Shown here in pieces: positions 63,400 to 64,000 of a DNA stretch of 64,000 bases (position 1 is the first letter of the stretch; every line of letters begins with the position of its first letter). Under the pieces are notes generated by a model that was not told the DNA's origin, ran no database searches, and was given only the letters and a program-made list of their open reading frames with translations. Position numbers and translations under genes: made by a program. The stretch is from Eutrigla gurnardus (lineage: Eukaryota > Chordata > Actinopteri > Perciformes > Triglidae): contig OY741283.1 of the NCBI GenBank assembly GCA_963514095.1, positions 5,626,406 through 5,690,405 of the forward strand. Direction: 5' to 3'.

Positions 63400-63773
63400 G
63401 GCTTTGATCGGGTTGCTATTTTGAGGGTCAAAATTATGACTTCAGCGCTTCACTGAAGTAATTTTTCTGATCAGCTGGATATCAATCGAGCAGATACCTT
63501 GGAGGACTTGACAGTAGGAGTGATTGTAATGCTCTGCTTATTGAGTGGAGAAGGAGACACGATAAAACTAGGAGGCTCAGACACGATGGTACTCTGGGGC
63601 CATTTACTTTTCTGTCCCAGGAGGATAGAGTGGTTCTACCCGTAACGGAGGAAAAGAATTGGAGAGACAAAAAGGAAGCCTGAGGAGAAACATGCAGCAG
63701 TTCGGCTAAAAGACTTGGAAATCTGGAAGAAAAGGAAAGTTGGAAATCAACATTTATTTGGAAACACTTGCAG
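63400..63773 (+). other. Possible 5' UTR exon of a plus-strand gene beyond the window
   Basis: A purine-rich stretch ends in a textbook donor, CTTGCAG|GTAAGCT, after 63773. The ATG it contains opens only a very short frame (MQQFG, stop), as expected of a leader. Where this exon starts is unknown. In the human order NATD1 is followed by MAP2K3 and KCNJ12 on this orientation, so either could be the host; this is inference only. Confidence 0.25.
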
Positions 63774-64000
63774 GTAAGCTGCTTTATTTGTTTTAAATAT
63801 AACGCTGTCGCCAACACGCTCTCGACGAGAGACCTGCGGACGGTCTCTCATTGTTCAATGCAAATATATTCTCAGTCTTATTGTGACAAACGTCAGCAGA
63901 GTAATAGAGGATTGAGCTCACAGCTCAGCAGGCAGAGTGTGGCTCATGTGAGAGCGGAGGAGCTGTTGCAAAGAAAATTAGATATTAATATCTTTTGCTT

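Larger units (their letters stand above)
58791..63400. other. Gene-poor interval
   Basis: I see no supported coding exon here on either strand. It contains an (AT)n microsatellite (60062-60142), a short A run (59887-59901), a dispersed repeat (62321-62590) and a (CA)n-like stretch near 62632-62655. Short open frames are either repeat translations or have no family-like sequence. Confidence 0.5.

Noticed and set aside
1..64000. CRISPR arrays, tRNA or rRNA genes, bacterial operon signals, viral genes
   Set aside because: None seen. The window is vertebrate nuclear DNA; the repeats are microsatellites and dispersed elements, and no cloverleaf or B-box-type tRNA gene stood out by eye.

Overview
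This window looks like nuclear DNA from a teleost fish. The genes are vertebrate, with many small exons, GT-AG introns mostly of 0.1-2 kb and CpG-type promoters. The proteins I can read are fish-like versions of vertebrate families. Introns and intergenic DNA carry simple repeats and dispersed repeats whose consensus I remember from teleost, especially percomorph, genomes. That placement is inference; I saw nothing that names the species.

Layout from left to right. (1) 1.3-10.4 kb, minus strand: the 5' part of mapk8ip3 (JIP3), eight coding exons; the rest of the gene lies left of the window. (2) 10.6-17.4 kb, minus strand: complete jpt2 (HN1L), five coding exons, with a 3' UTR of at least about 1.2 kb. 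(3) 17.4-19.75 kb: shared CpG-rich interval between jpt2 and cramp1. (4) 20.2-32.8 kb, plus strand: complete cramp1, 19 coding exons, 1164 residues. (5) 32.9-36.0 kb, minus strand: complete dhrs7b, six coding exons plus a 5' non-coding exon, converging on cramp1. (6) 36.4-37.7 kb, plus strand: two well-spliced short exons of a gene I do not recognise. (7) 38.6-41.1 kb, minus: complete tmem11, two exons. (8) 44.2-45.7 kb, minus: complete natd1, three exons. (9) 46.8-58.8 kb, plus: a large MPRIP/TRIOBP-family gene, 22 coding exons, 1805 residues, including one 945-codon coiled-coil exon. (10) 58.8-64 kb: gene-poor sequence with an (AT)n microsatellite and a dispersed repeat, ending in a possible 5' UTR exon of a plus-strand gene beyond the edge.

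From memory of the human map, mapk8ip3-jpt2-cramp1 is a human 16p13.3 neighbourhood, while dhrs7b-tmem11-natd1 (and more loosely MPRIP) belongs to 17p11.2. The window therefore seems to hold a junction between two ancestral blocks, at the convergent cramp1/dhrs7b 3' ends near 32.8-32.95 kb. The genes are not an operon and share no single pathway: a JNK/kinesin scaffold, a microtubule-associated protein, a chromatin regulator, a peroxisomal/ER reductase, a mitochondrial inner-membrane protein, a small GNAT-fold protein and an actomyosin scaffold. Several promoters do share features: head-to-head layout, ETS, CRE, E-box and ZNF143-like motifs, and clusters of GCTAGC / GCTAACGTTAGC words just inside the transcribed side. 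I found no CRISPR array, RNA gene, virus or toxin gene, and no clear undescribed system. The best leads are the MPRIP-like paralogue without an N-terminal PH domain, the unrecognised 36.4 kb gene and the shared promoter words.
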